From contig OY821518.1 in assembly GCA_963682025.1 (NCBI GenBank), positions 124,272,800 to 124,336,799 on the forward strand: a stretch of 64,000 nucleotides of DNA. Reading direction: 5' to 3'. A model generated the notes under the pieces. The model saw only the letters and a program-made list of their open reading frames with translations. It made no database searches and was not told the DNA's origin. Below are positions 43,960 to 56,268 of this stretch, piece after piece. A program made the translations under genes and the position numbers. This stretch comes from Cordilura impudica (lineage: Eukaryota; Arthropoda; Insecta; Diptera; Scathophagidae). Position 1 is the first letter of the stretch. Each line of letters begins with the position of its first letter.

Positions 43960-45591
43960 ATGGCTGGAACTAGTAAAAGTAAATGAAGTATAGACTTGGA
44001 AACCAAACAGAAATTAATAGTACAATACGGAAATGGTAAAAAAGTGAAAAATATAGCACTGGATCTAAAACTGCCTCATTCGACAATATCCACGATTCTA
44101 AAAAATAAAAAAAGAATTTTGGAAACTGTTCAAGAATCGGTATTTAAGAAAGGTCCAAGGTCCAACATATGAAATGGAAAAGTTAATAGTGATTTGGATG
44201 GAGGATTTGATTCAAAATCGAATTCCTCTAAGTTTCGCAATCATTCAAACCAAAGCAGGCAGCTTTTTCGAAATGTCGAAATTAAAGGAAGGTAAAAATA
44301 ATGATCAGACTTTTACAGCAAACCACGAATGGTTTCAAAGATTAGGAAGAGAACAGGTTTTCAAAATGTAAAAATTAGCAAAGGGGCAGCCAGTACTGAT
44401 CAAAAAGCTGCTGATGAGTTTGTAGTTAAATTCGCCAACTTTATTGAAGAATATAATTATACAAAGAACAAATATTTATGTAGATGAGACCGGTCTATAT
44501 TGAAAGAAGATGCCTAGGCGTACATTGATAAAGAGGAAAAAAGTGTGCCAGGATTTTAAGCTTTTAAGGACCGCATAATAGTCTTTTTAGGCAGAAATAT
44601 AGCTGGTTATAAATTAAAACCATTTGTAATACATCGGTCAAAAAATCCAAAAGCATATAAAGGAGTAAATATTAGTAAATATTAATTTGTTACCAGTAGA
44701 TTACAAATCAAACGAAAATGATTGGATGATACAATTTCTTTTTGAGGAACGGTTTACAAAAGTATTTGCGACCGAAGTAAAAGAATATTTTAATCAACAA
44801 AACATTAATTTTTAAAATACATTTACTACTGGACAATACTCCTGGACATCCATAACACTTAGGCGACTTACACCCGAATATTCAAATTATGTATCTGCCT
44901 GCAAATACTACCAGTATTTTACAACCCATGGATCAGGGTGCTATAGCTACATTAAAGGCCTATTATTAAAAAATTACATTTGCTCAAGCAATCATGGCTC
45001 TTGAAAAAGGGACGACTTTAAAAGAATTTTGTTCGAAGTATAATTTTCTTCAAGAAATAAAAAATTTAGCAAGTGGTTGGAAAGAAGTCAAGAGAAGAGT
45101 GTGGAATGTATGGAATAAATTAAAAATGCAATTTGAAGACTACACTACAAGTTCGTCGATTAAAAAAAATTAACATTGAGCAAATTACAGATCAGATAGT
45201 AGAGCTTGGTCAGCAGCTTAATCTTGAAATTAACAATGAGGATATTAGCCAAACTATTGCAAAAGACGCAGATAAAAACAAACCAGATGAATAAAAAGGT
45301 AAAAAAAAATGTTTGCAGCTAAAAAAATTAGTGCTGCTTTTCACCAAATTAATCAAGGAATGCTAAAATTAGAACTAATGGATGCAACCAAAGAGAGATT
45401 TTCAAAAATGAATAGGCAAATTCAACATAATTTGAATTGTAATCATAAAATTTACCGCGAAATGAAAGCTGGAACTGTTCAAACCACATTAGACGGATTT
45501 GTTAAAAAAAAACAACACTGGCTATTCTGTTGCTGAAGATAACGCTATGGATTGCACTCATGTAATAACTTCAGGTGATGAAGACATGTAA
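43960..45591 (+). pseudogene. Pogo/Tigger-type transposase pseudogene
   Basis: Begins MAGTSKSK, then ETKQKLIVQYGNGKKVKNIA (CENP-B-like helix-turn-helix), GPRSNI, NHEWFQRLG-type second DNA-binding part, YVDETGLY (first Asp), VIHRSKNPKAYKG, LLLDNTPGHP (second Asp), [20 protein letters not shown] (third acidic position). Tail KQHWLF and SGDEDM. Multiple stops and frameshifts. The order and motifs are diagnostic of the pogo/Tigger/jerky group of Tc1-mariner. Confidence 0.88.
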
Positions 45592-45827
45592 CTACCACTA
45601 ACGTAAATGACATATTTTTGTATAATTATATATTTTTGTATTATTTTTTTTTTTGTTCTATTATATGTTTGTGTTATTATTAATCAATATATTTTTTTAA
45701 TTATTATTTTTATTTTTAATAAATATTGAACTATAAATATGAATTTTGAGATAATTGAATAAGGTGGTCATAGGAAATTTGTACTAATATGTATGTACTT
45801 TTTTCTTGTTGTTATTTTTTATGAAAC

Positions 45828-45890
45828 TCGACTTACGACTTATAACCAATGTCCAGGAACCTATTTCGGTCGTAAAACGAGGACTACATG
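45828..45890 (+). repeat. Right end of the pogo/Tigger element
   Basis: CGACTTACGACTTATAACC ... GTCGTAAAACGAGGACTACA resembles Tigger ends, followed by TA. No matching left end is seen between 43733 and 43960, so the left end is lost. Confidence 0.6.
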
Positions 45891-45892
45891 TA

Positions 45893-46040
45893 AATCAAAA
45901 ATCGGCAAAACGAAAATCGCGAATAAACGCCAAAGTCTAAATCAAAAATCGCCAAATATGAATAAAATAGTTTTCTACAAAATCGATAGTTTTTTATTTC
46001 GCTACGAAGGGTGTAGCGAAGCGAGCCGGATTACAGCTAG
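45893..46040 (+). mobile_element. Helitron 3' end
   Basis: Two or three AAATCGC units, then CGCTACGAAGGGTGTAGCG hairpin region, GCCGGATTACAG and CTAG (46037-46040)|T. It is the right end of the Helitron whose array starts at 42349; the 5' end was not found. Confidence 0.75.
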
Positions 46041-46805
46041 TTGTTTCTATATTTTTGTAACGAAAACATCAAAATTTTAATGTTAATCATATTCAATACA
46101 CCAGTTGACAAATTGATATATTATCTTGTATGAAACATCAACTAAAATTATATTGTGAGGCCTTGTCAATTTTAGTTGTGAAATGTGAATTTTATGTAGG
46201 TTGACATGCAGAAAATTTTTAAATTTCAACATTTTTATTATCATACTTCATAAATTTTGTTTGATAGAATGACCTAAAAACTAAATTGGTAAAATTCAAT
46301 TTTAACCTGTATAACAGTTGAGTATAAAATAAAAATTTAAATGAGAGGAGAATGTAAGTCATTCATCTCAAAATTTGCATTTCATAAATTATGCACGAAT
46401 GGTATGGAAAACATTAAAATAGAGAAAGAAAAGTTTAACGTACAACTTTTTTCTCTTCCGTGGTATTCTTAATTTTGAACTTTTCATGTAATCATTATAC
46501 AATCAGAATATGGTGCTAATGATATTTTGTATTCTCAATTTCATTAATCAAATTTGGCCATGATGAAATCGAAACATCAACGTGTTCATATTAACAACTT
46601 TAGAGAGCGATGGGTTAGGGGTACTAAAATTACTAAATATTATTGGTTAGAATGGAATTCCAAAGTGGAGAACTAATATGAGTTATTTCTACCGAAAAGT
46701 ATTGCAAATGTGTAGTCCTAATAAAAATAAGAAATTTGTATACCATAGACCACTTTATGGTATATGACCAAGACACACTTTTTATTATACCCATGGAATC
46801 AGAAT
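46041..46805. other. No recognised content
   Basis: AT-rich. A small patch at 46741-46790 (ACCACTTTATGGTATATGACC) may be a GACG-repeat end remnant. Confidence 0.35.
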
Positions 46806-47345
46806 TTGTATTTGTATTTATTTATTAAATGCGATTTTCCATTACAACAAGACACAGTATCTTATAAATTACAGTAATGGAATCAGATAAGTTATTCACT
46901 ATATATTTAATATCAGTAACTCTTAATCTAAATTTAAAATATTATAAATTACAATTAAAAAACATTAAAAAAAATCAAATAAAATCAATTAAAGTATTGG
47001 TATAGTAATTTTCTAAACCCTATTACGTTGCTTGTACTTTGCATGACGTTAGGAAGCTGATTCCAGAGACGAATAGTTAGAATAAAAAATTGACATTCAG
47101 AAGCATGGTCCCGGTATTTAAATTGAATTATTCGATTCCCTCTGGAAGATCTTGTGAACTTTAATCGTTCAAAAAGATATTTTGGAGCCTTTGTTATAAT
47201 AATTTTATGTAGGAATATAATGTTCTTGAATTTAATATAGTTGTCAAATGACATGTGTAAGACATGACACGAGTATTGGGATACATGATCAAATTTTCTT
47301 AACCCAAAGATATAGCGAATAATGTTGTTGAAAGCCCCCATACAA
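46806..47345 (-). pseudogene. 3' end of a CR1/jockey-like non-LTR retrotransposon
   Basis: 118-codon open frame (46985-47341) with NNIIRYIFGLRKFDHVSQYS, PKYLFERLKFTRSSRG and FFILTIRLWNQLP followed by FRKLLYQYF. This is the domain after the RT in such polyproteins. A TTTA-rich tail lies at 46806-46826 (plus). 5'-truncated insertion; the piece itself has no stops, so it is moderately young. Confidence 0.8.
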
Positions 47346-47349
47346 TGTC

Positions 47350-47904
47350 ATCTAAAAAGTGAGACCGACTAAACATACACCATATGTAACAACCTACAGA
47401 ACCTGCAGTTTTAATTTTGTCATTTAATTGGAATTATATTAAAGCTTACCAATAAATACCATTTTTATAGTTCTATTCACCACTTAAGGACTTTTTCGAA
47501 GAATTCTTCCACGAAATTTGTTTTTGGCCTTTGAATTGCAGCGCTACTCTCTGGAACTTTTTATGCATTGAATTTAAGTTTTCATACCAAATAAGCTCTT
47601 TGCTCACTGGGCTGCTTTTCTATCCGATGTGTTGGGAGCTCTTTTCAATATGCTATTCATTTTCCTGTGTGGACCTTCCTTTCCTCACGAACCATGCTTG
47701 CTATCACTGAATAACTTCTCGTGATACCTTCTAATAATATTGGAAAAAGTTTGACGGCAGACCTTTAATTATTTGTACTTTTTAAATGGTCAAGTTGAAC
47801 TTTGTTGAAAATATATAAGAATTTTTTCTCGTACTTCTATTTCATGACCCATTTGAAACAAAATACAATAAATGAAACATAATAACTGACATTACACATG
47901 CGTA
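47350..47904. other. Unassigned, somewhat higher complexity
   Basis: Minus-strand snippets (for example KVPESSAAIQRPKTNFVEEF) look protein-like but lie in broken frames and match nothing I recognise. Confidence 0.25.
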
Positions 47905-48390
47905 TAGACCATGCGTTTAGAGACCCTATCTCTTAGGCCCAAGTAACTGGATATAAAAAATAAGCATAAACCAAATTTGAGTGGGATTTTTATTAATTTT
48001 TTCGGACTACTCATTAATGGATGTAATAAACGCATACAAACCCAATTTGAGTAAGATCTATATGACAATTTGGATCTTATGGGAATTTATGTCGATTTCA
48101 TAGGGGTCATTTGTATAGGGGCTAGGTCTGAACATGGACCGATTCTCACCAATTTCAATAGCGTTTATCCTATGCCCAATAAAAGCTTATATGCACAATT
48201 TCGTCAAAATATATTGTGACCTGCAGTATGATTACAAGCTTTACATGGACATACAGACGTACGGACGGGCGGACGGACGGACAACGTTAAATCGAATCAG
48301 ATAGTGATTCTGATTCGATCGGTATAATATTTTTGGTAGTTATAAACAACAGCACAAAGTCACTATATACCACTATGTGGTATAGGTATA
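47905..48390 (+). repeat. GACG-repeat element with internal deletion
   Basis: 5' part from ACCATGCGTTTAGAGACCC joins directly to CGGACTACTCATTAATGG, skipping about 200 bp present in full copies. GACG tract at about 48258-48283. Confidence 0.88.
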
Positions 48391-48448
48391 AAAACTGCCA
48401 TATTTTTCAAAGATAACTTGATAAAAAAAAATAAATAAAAATAAAAAA

Positions 48449-49235
48449 GTAAGAAAATTACAGTTTGTGTACACCGACTTATGATACCCTATACCATGCG
48501 TTTAGAGACCCTATCTCTTATGTCAAACTAATTAGATATAGAAAATTAACATAAACCTAATTTGAGTGGCATTGTTGTTAATTTTTATACCTTCGGACAT
48601 GAAAAATTTCATATCGGATGCTATATTTATATGGGGACTTGGTCGAAAAATGGACCGATCCTGATCATATTTGGTAAAGTCACTTATTTCTTGCAAAAAC
48701 ATATACAAACCAAATATGAGAAAAATCTGTGCAATATTTTTTAAGAGAATCAGTTTCAGATGGGGGCTATGACGAAGAATAGTCATAAAGGGTTTATTTT
48801 TGGACTACTGGTAAATGGATCTACTCGTAATAAATATACACAAACTTAATTTGGCCGAGATATATTATAACAATTAGATATTATAGCAATTTAAGTCGAT
48901 ATCATAGGAAAATTTTTTTGGGGACTAGGTCTGAATATCAACCGATTTTCATCAGTTTCAACTGCGTTCGTCCTATGGCGAATAGAATTTTCAAATTTCA
49001 TCTAAATATATTCCTAGTTGCGACCTGTAGTTTGATTACAAGGTATACATGGACGGACGGACAGACGGACGGACAGACGGACAGAATGGACGGACATTCC
49101 TAAATCTACTCAGAAAGTGATTCTAATTTAATGGATATAGTAAAAGAGGGGTCTAGGTCAAATATTTTTGGTAGTTACTAACAACAGCACAAAGTCATTA
49201 TACCCTGACCACATAGTGGTCCTTATGGTATTACT
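48449..49235 (+). repeat. GACG-repeat element, full-length
   Basis: Starts AAGTAAGAAAATTACAGTTT with a decayed palindrome; long mixed GGAC/AGAC tract at 49050-49098; ends CCACATAGTGG. Confidence 0.88.
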
Positions 49236-49249
49236 GAAATTTCCCTAAA

Positions 49250-49480
49250 ATCCACACTAATGTATAGGTCTCGGTCAAAATTGACATATCTGTGTTAATT
49301 ACATACTCATAGTCCCCATATAAAATTGCTTCGCGTTATTAACTAAAATGTACCGAAATACAAAAATATTTCATCGAGTTTTCTTAAATTTTGTAGTATG
49401 TTTTTAGAAAATAGGTAACTTTACTGAATATGGTGATTATTAGTACATTTTCAGACCTAGTTCCCGTATAAAAATGGATT
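49250..49480 (-). repeat. GACG-repeat element fragment, old
   Basis: Retains TAGTCCCCATATAAAATTGC, GGTAACTTTACTGAATATGG and AGACCTAGTTCCCGTATA only. Confidence 0.6.
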
Positions 49481-50493
49481 TAAGAAATCCGAAAAGTCTA
49501 ACTTTGTTAATCTCATTTTGGCGGAAAACTCATTTTTCTTACTCGTATCAAAGTTATTTGAGAAATAATTTTTTCATTGCTTTGGGGCCGCACTTTCTTA
49601 GACATTAATATTATCATAAATAATTAAGAAACAAAAGATTATTCTAAAGTAAAATATAATTTACAATAATAAACATATGATACTAAATTGATTTGAAGAC
49701 AAAAATAAATTTATAAAATTAATAAATTTCATTTTCATATCTTATTTATAAATGATTTTAATGAAAAGCAACAGACACATGTTGTGTATATGAGCCTTGG
49801 CTTGTATGACACTTATTTCCTAATATGATCAATGACAAATAACATTTGAATAACAAGAAAATTGTAAACAGTATCTGAATGTTATTCAATTTACCAAACA
49901 GCTTGACTAATGTATACTAACACACATTGATTTATAATATCTTTATTAAGAAGATTAAAAATGAAACTATTCATAAAGGATATTTTTAATATTTATATTT
50001 AATGAATTTCAAAAATTTTTAAACAAAAAAAATTTTTGTTGCTTTTGTGCTAGTTTGTTCTGGCATTCTGTATGCGTTCAAAGTAAGAGACTACAGTAAC
50101 GTTTTAATATAAATATTTAGTAGTAGACATGTATAAGGTAAATATTTTCTTAAAAACATACCACACCTTACATTCATATTCATATCCCAGCAAAAATTTT
50201 TACAGAACTACTCAGCGAACAAAAAGTGCATCCAGAGACGTGGAGTAGTGGCTATCTTAAGAACAGGCTATCTTAAAAACACGGACTTGCCAATGGCAGT
50301 TGCTTTCAATGGATTCTGTAAATGTGACGATTAATCAATTATTTTGAAATGGTATTTTCTAGAACTCTTTTTGAAGTATCTCATAATATTTTCAAACCGT
50401 TCCATATTCAAACATACGAAATGTAACTTCCATTTATAACACTGTTCAACAAGTTTTAGGTCACCGAATCATTCGCGAATAAGACCAATAAAA
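49481..50493. other. No recognised content
   Basis: AT-rich, no frame. Confidence 0.35.
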
Positions 50494-50494
50494 A

Positions 50495-51186
50495 ACAAGT
50501 AAGAAAATTATAGTCGGTCTAGATCGACTATACGATACCCTATACCATGGTTTAGAGACTCTATCTTTTCGGTCCAGCTAATTGGATGTAGAAAATAAGC
50601 ACAAATCAAATTTGAGTGGAATTGTTATTAATTTTTTTGGCTGCAGATATGAAAACGTTCACATCGGGTGCTATATATATATGGGGCCTAGGTCGCAAAA
50701 TGGACCAATCCTGACCATATTTGATAAAGTTACTTATATTTTGAAACAATATATACAAACCAAATTTGAAAAAAATCTGTGAAATATTTTTTTTTTTTTT
50801 TGATAGATTTAAGCAAAAATCGTGAAGCAGCTCTATATAGGGCCTATGACTAAGAATTGTCCTACAGGGATTATTTTTGGACTACTGATTAATGGATATA
50901 ATGGACATATACAAACCCAATTTAACTAAGATATATATGATAATTTGGATCTTATGGCAATTTATGTCGCTTTCATAGGGGTCTTTTGTATGGGCATTAG
51001 GCCTGAACATGGATCGAATTTCATCAATTTCAACAGCGTTCACCCTATGGCCGATAAAAGCTTATAAACCAAACTTCATCGAAATATATGCATTTTTGCG
51101 ACCTGTAATTTGATTACAGGGTTTATATGGATACACAGACGGACGGACGAACGGTATACCTATACCACTATGTGGTTTGGGTATAA
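50495..51186 (+). repeat. GACG-repeat element, truncated near its 3' end
   Basis: Full 5' end with palindrome AGTCGGTCTAGATCGACT. After the GACG tract (about 51139-51150) the usual 200-bp 3' part is replaced by TATACCTATACCACTATGTG, which is the hairpin end in inverted orientation. Confidence 0.88.
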
Positions 51187-51226
51187 TGATGTAGACTATC
51201 AAGGGGTTTTAAAAAGGTAGTTGGTT

Positions 51227-51925
51227 TTTATACCCTATACTACTATGTGGTTTGGGTATAATGACTTTGTGCTGCTGTTTATAACTACCAAAAATATTTG
51301 ACCTGGACCCATCTTTTATTATACCGATCGAATCAGAATCACTTCCTTAGTCGATTTAACGATGTCCGTCCGTCCGTCCGTCTGTGTGTCCATGTAAACC
51401 TTGTAGTCAAACTATAGGTAACAAATATGACCATATTTTGATGAAATTTTGTACAGCTTTCATCGGCCATGGGATGAGTGCTATTGAAATTGTTGAGAAT
51501 CGGTCCATGTTCAGACCTAGTCCCCATACAAATGACCCCTATGAAATCGACATAAATTGCCAAAAGTTCCAAATTATCATATAGATCTCAGTCAAATTGG
51601 GGTGTATATGTTTATTACATCCATTAATCAGTAGTTCAAAAATAATACTTATAGGAAAATTCTTGGTCATAGGCCCCACATAGAGCTGCTTCCCGATCTT
51701 CACTTAAATCTATCAAAAACAAAAATATTGCACTGATTCATCTCAAATTTTGTTTGTATATATTTATGCAAAATACAAGAGACTTTACCAACCATGGTTA
51801 GGATCGGTCCATTTCTGGAACTAGTCCCCATATAGGTATACCATCTGATATGAACGTTTTCATATCTGCAGCCAAAAAAATTTTAAGAATGCCACTCAAA
51901 TTTGGTTTATGCTTATTGATTGATT
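51227..51925 (-). repeat. GACG-repeat element, 5' end missing
   Basis: Plus: TTATACCCTATACTACTATG...GTCCGTCCGTCCGTC (51364)...TTTGGTTTATGCTTATTGAT; stops before the palindrome. Nearly head to head with the preceding copy. Confidence 0.9.
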
Positions 51926-52114
51926 GGTTGATTGTCCCATGTGATATATTTGATAAAATCGTTGGCCCTGAGTTTTGGCCCATAGGGACTATAGTTCGCG
52001 AGTACGTTTACAGGGAAAATCCTAGATTAAAGCCAGCCATTCTACCTTAAGCCACCGGAAATATTTCGAATAAAACTTTCAACTAGATAAATGTTTCTGA
52101 TTTTCAATTAGTTC

Positions 52115-52888
52115 TGGTATAGGGTATAACGACTTTCTGGCGATGTTTATAAGTACCAACAATATTTCACCTACACCGATGGATTCAGAAACACTTCCTG
52201 AGTCGATTTAATGATGTCCGTCCGTCCATCCGTCCGCCCGTCTGTCTGCCTGTCCGTCTGTATGTCCTTCAGTCCGTCTGTGTATCAATGTAAACCTTGT
52301 AAACAAACTACAGGTCGCAAATATGAATATAGTTTGATAAAATTGGGTATGTAAGCTTCTATCGGCCATAGAACGAACGCCATGGTATTGGTGAAATTCG
52401 GTGGCTGTTCAGATTTAGTCCCCATGACCACTATGAAATCGACTTATATTGCCATAAGATCCAAATAATCATATCGATCTCTGTCAATTTGGATTTATGT
52501 GTGTCTATTACATCCATTAATCAGTAGTCCAAAAATAAACCCTACATGACACTTCTTAGTAATAGCCCCCATATGGAACTGCTTCCCAATATTCACTTCA
52601 ACCTATAAAAACAAAAATATAGCAAAGATTTTTCTCAAATTTGGTTTGTATATGTTTTTCCAAAAAAAGAATTAAGTGCCTTTATAAAATATCGTCAAAA
52701 CCGGTCCATTTTGGGACCTAGTCCCCATACAAATGTAGCATCCGAAATGAACTACTTCAGAACAGCGGGCAAAAAAAATAATAAAGGTTTCACTCCGATT
52801 TGGTTTATGCTTTCCTTCTATACCCAACTAATCAGTTCGACCTAGGGTATCGCATAGTCGGCCTATACCGACTATAAATTTTTTACTT
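52115..52888 (-). repeat. GACG-repeat element, full-length, long GTCC tract
   Basis: GTCC/GTCT tract at about 52218-52265, ends CGGCCTATACCGACTATAAA. Diverged from the young copies. Confidence 0.88.
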
Positions 52889-53815
52889 ATTTTGTTTGAA
52901 GAATGCTATGTCGAATGAGTTTTTATATTAAGGGTCATTAATACAACTTGCCAATAGCTAAAGTTAGGATGTTATCAGGCAGATTATTAGTTTTCCGTTA
53001 TTACAACTATACTTTAAGCTAAAAGCGACCGATAAGCTAAAGGGAAGATATTGTTGCCTTTTTACTTTTTACGTGAGGTTTATGTATTTAATATTGCCAC
53101 ATTTTCTGACCTACGAAGACAAAATTCACATCAATTTAGTTTTGGAAATAAATTTATTTATAAGTATCTATCTTGTATATTTTTAAAAAGTTTTTTTACA
53201 CATTTGCAACAATTATGCAACTTATAATAAAGGTTTTTGGTTGTTATTCTATTGTTTTTATTGTTTATTTGCGAACAACTAAAGGAACGTTGCCACTATG
53301 TATTTCGATAAATCAATTCATTTGGTCAAAAGTAATCGGTGTTTCCTTTGGTGCTGCCACAATATCAAAAATATTAATTTTATTTTAATGGGAAGTTGTA
53401 ATAACGAAAAGAAGTTAAAGGTAACTTTATTGTTCACTTTAGCTAAAATTACCTTTAACTAACATTTACTCTAAATGCAAGTTGTAATAATGGCCCTAAG
53501 TATTTTGGGAAATATTTAAAAACTGAAAGCCTACTCTTTCATCAACTAAACGAAAAATATTTTCAGCCAGACAAATTTTTTTATTTTTTATTTTAAATAA
53601 GTTCTGTGAATATAAGGCAGCAATTAATTTTTGTTTTTAATAAATACATCTTCTACGAAGTAAAAGTTTTTTTTTTTTTTTGTTTAAAGGTTCGCAAGTG
53701 AAGACAGCAGCATAACTATTTTAATGTCTTTTAATTAAAACTACTTTTTAAATATTTGATTGTGAATCAGAAAGAAGAGAAATAGTAAATACAAAAAAGG
53801 CTATAGTAGAGGAAA
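52889..53815. other. No gene; one palindrome
   Basis: AGTTAAAGGTAA at 53414 is inverted as TTACCTTTAACT at 53450 (48-bp hairpin region). No coding. Confidence 0.4.
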
Positions 53816-53817
53816 TT

Positions 53818-54212
53818 AGTTAACTTCAAATATCACAGATAATCATATTCATCAGAATGATATCTATAGTTTTCTCTACCAGGAGAATTTATTAACAATT
53901 ATACTTCTAAAGGGAAAATCCCGGCGAGAGGACATATTTGATTTGATTTATGACCAATCCATTTGCTATAGATATTCGGGTAGATATAACTCAGAAAAAC
54001 TTTTGTTGCTATTTGAAATAGATATTTAAAAACTGAAAATGGAGATAATTCATCTATAAAACGATGTTTTTTTATCAATATAAGAACATTTGAGAAAAAT
54101 ATTTGGAAATATGTAACGGCAGAAGTTTCCGTCATTACGAAAATATTCTGAAAAATTTAATGCATGTTTTGTATCAACTTATTTCTGTGAAACAGCATTT
54201 TCACAATTAAAA
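53818..54212 (+). pseudogene. hAT transposase relic, copy 3, internally deleted
   Basis: The left part matches the 7065-7170 text (ATCACAGATAATCATATxCA, GAGAATTTATTAACAATTAT; RREDIF). It then jumps to the C-terminal block (AAATGGAGATAATTCATCTA; CFVSTYFCETAFSQLK). Most of the catalytic core is absent. Ends at CACAATTAAA, where the GACG repeat begins. Confidence 0.75.
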
Positions 54213-54816
54213 ACAAGAAAATTATAGTCGGTCTAGCTCGACTATACGATACCCTATACCATGGTTTAGAGACCCTTTCTCTTCGGTCCAACTAATTTGA
54301 TATAACATATAAGCATAAACCAAATTTGAGTGGCATTTTTATTAATTTTTTTCGCTGCAGATATGAAAAAGTTCATATCGGATACTATATTTATATGGGG
54401 ACTAGGTCGAAAAATGGACCGATCCTGACCATATTTGGTAAATCGCTTATACTTTGAAAAAATATACACAAACCAAATTTGAGAAAAATCTGAGCAATAT
54501 TTTTGTTTTTTTATAGATTTAAGTGAAGATTGGAAAGCAGCTCTATATGGGGCCTATGACTAAGAATTTTCCTAGACACATACAAACCCAATTTGATTTG
54601 GAACTTATGGCAATTTATGCCAATTTCATAGGGGTCATTTGTATGGGGACTAGGTCCGAACATGGACCGATTCTCACTAATTTCAATAGCGTTCATCCCA
54701 TGGCTGATAAAAGCTTATATACCAAATTTCATCGAAATATATTTATATTTGCGACCTATAGTTTGATTACAAGGTTTACATGGACATACAGACGGACGGA
54801 CGGACGGACGGACGGA
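54213..54816 (+). repeat. GACG-repeat element, 3' truncated after the GACG tract
   Basis: Starts ACAAGAAAATTATAGTCGG and ends in (GACG)n at 54790-54816, followed by ACTTGTTTTATATTTT. Carries a 124-codon frame (54523-54897) that ends in non-repeat DNA. Confidence 0.9.
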
Positions 54817-54984
54817 CTTGTTTTATATTTTTTATATTTTAAAAATAAAAATAAAATCAATTTAAAAAATTTATATTTATATTATTATCACATATGAGTA
54901 TGATTATCACATATGAGTATGATATATTTCGGTCGATCGCAATTAATTTTATACTTTAAAAGTCGAAAAAAATGTTGGTCACCA

Positions 54985-55037
54985 CTACTATAGGATATCG
55001 TAATGTCGGTCTAGACGGACTATAATTTTTTAACTTG
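54985..55037 (-). repeat. GACG-repeat element, 5' end only
   Basis: ATGTCGGTCTAGACGGACTA then TTTTTTAACTTGTTTTT. May be the displaced other end of the preceding copy. Confidence 0.65.
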
Positions 55038-55069
55038 TTTTTGTTAAAGTTATTTATTTATAAAAAAAT

Positions 55070-55497
55070 ATTTGATTGTAACTAAGTACTAGGCGAATAA
55101 GGGAAATTCCAAAAATAAATTAATCGCCATCAAATTAATACCTCTCCAATACAAAACACTTATTCCAATGTTTTTTCCAATTCTCGAAAAAGTTATTAAA
55201 ATGCTCGCTACAATTACGCTTTTATCTCCTTGTACGATTTAGTCGGATTTACTGAAAACTCAAAAGTCACACCGTGCTATTTCAGGCGAATACGTATATT
55301 GTGAAACGATATGATTCGAATTTTGTGCGAAATGGTTTCGAAGAAAAAATGCAGTGTGAGATAGTGTATTTTTGCGTGCCTCTGGCCTCTTTTGAAAATA
55401 GCTAAAAAACAACGTAGTTCGACAGAGTAAACTCATAACATCTTTAATGCTTTCTTTACCTTCTTGAAAGTTTTTTTGTACCACTAGAAAATATTTT
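55070..55497 (-). pseudogene. Mariner-type transposase relic, second half
   Basis: Minus: QKRPEARKNTLSHTAFFLRN then HFAQNSNHIVSQYTYSPEIA and RCDF, corresponding to the DNAxxHTA...YSPDLAPCDF region (second and third catalytic Asp blocks). The first Asp of this region reads Asn (KNTLSHTA) and Asp in PDLA reads Glu. 74-codon frame, then stops. Confidence 0.78.
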
Positions 55498-55790
55498 TTC
55501 TTCCTGTAAGATTCTGAAGGAGAAATTTCATTCCGCGCACAATATATAATGGAACTAATTTTTTCAACAAAATCAGAAATCGCTAAAATCTAAAAATATA
55601 AATTTGGATATTAATTACAGTATTAATTGCAATAGGTGTGAAAAATTTACAATAAATTTAACAAACCGTTGAAGTTATCTTCATGGCAACATCTATAAAC
55701 ATCTATAAAAAGTGCAATTTGTAGAACGTACAAACCATTAAACATTTATTGCAACTCTTATGAAACTTAGAATAGTGGAAATAAGAAGCA
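55498..55790. other. No recognised content
   Basis: AT-rich flank of the next transposon. Confidence 0.35.
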
Positions 55791-56268
55791 TATATGTGAC
55801 CCGGTCTATGAAAAGGTGGCTTATGAAACAGAAAATTATTTTTCACTTTTATTTTGGTTCGGATAGTTCTTGAGGCGCTCTTTCCACATGGTGAAAATCA
55901 GAAAGTCCTAACTTGCTTAAAACTGTACTCAAAATGTACAGAAAGATGAGCACAAATGATGTTGTGTTCACTATTGAAGAAAACGACAATTTTAATTACA
56001 ATAGATACAACTTTAAAAGAAGTAAACAATGGCTTACTTACTTACACAGAGATCATTCGCTGGTTTCATTTCTGTAACATAAGGCATGTATTTGGCCCAT
56101 ATGCGTCGAAAGGAACAAATACTCATCTTCAGTTCATCATCACCGAGTGAAGCAATGTATTTTCGTTAAACTGAGGCCTTTGTCTCATTAGATGGTAACT
56201 TCATTACACGATAATCTTTGAATTTGGGTAAACGTCTTGGCAGTGGAAGAGCCAATAGATCGGCTGTA

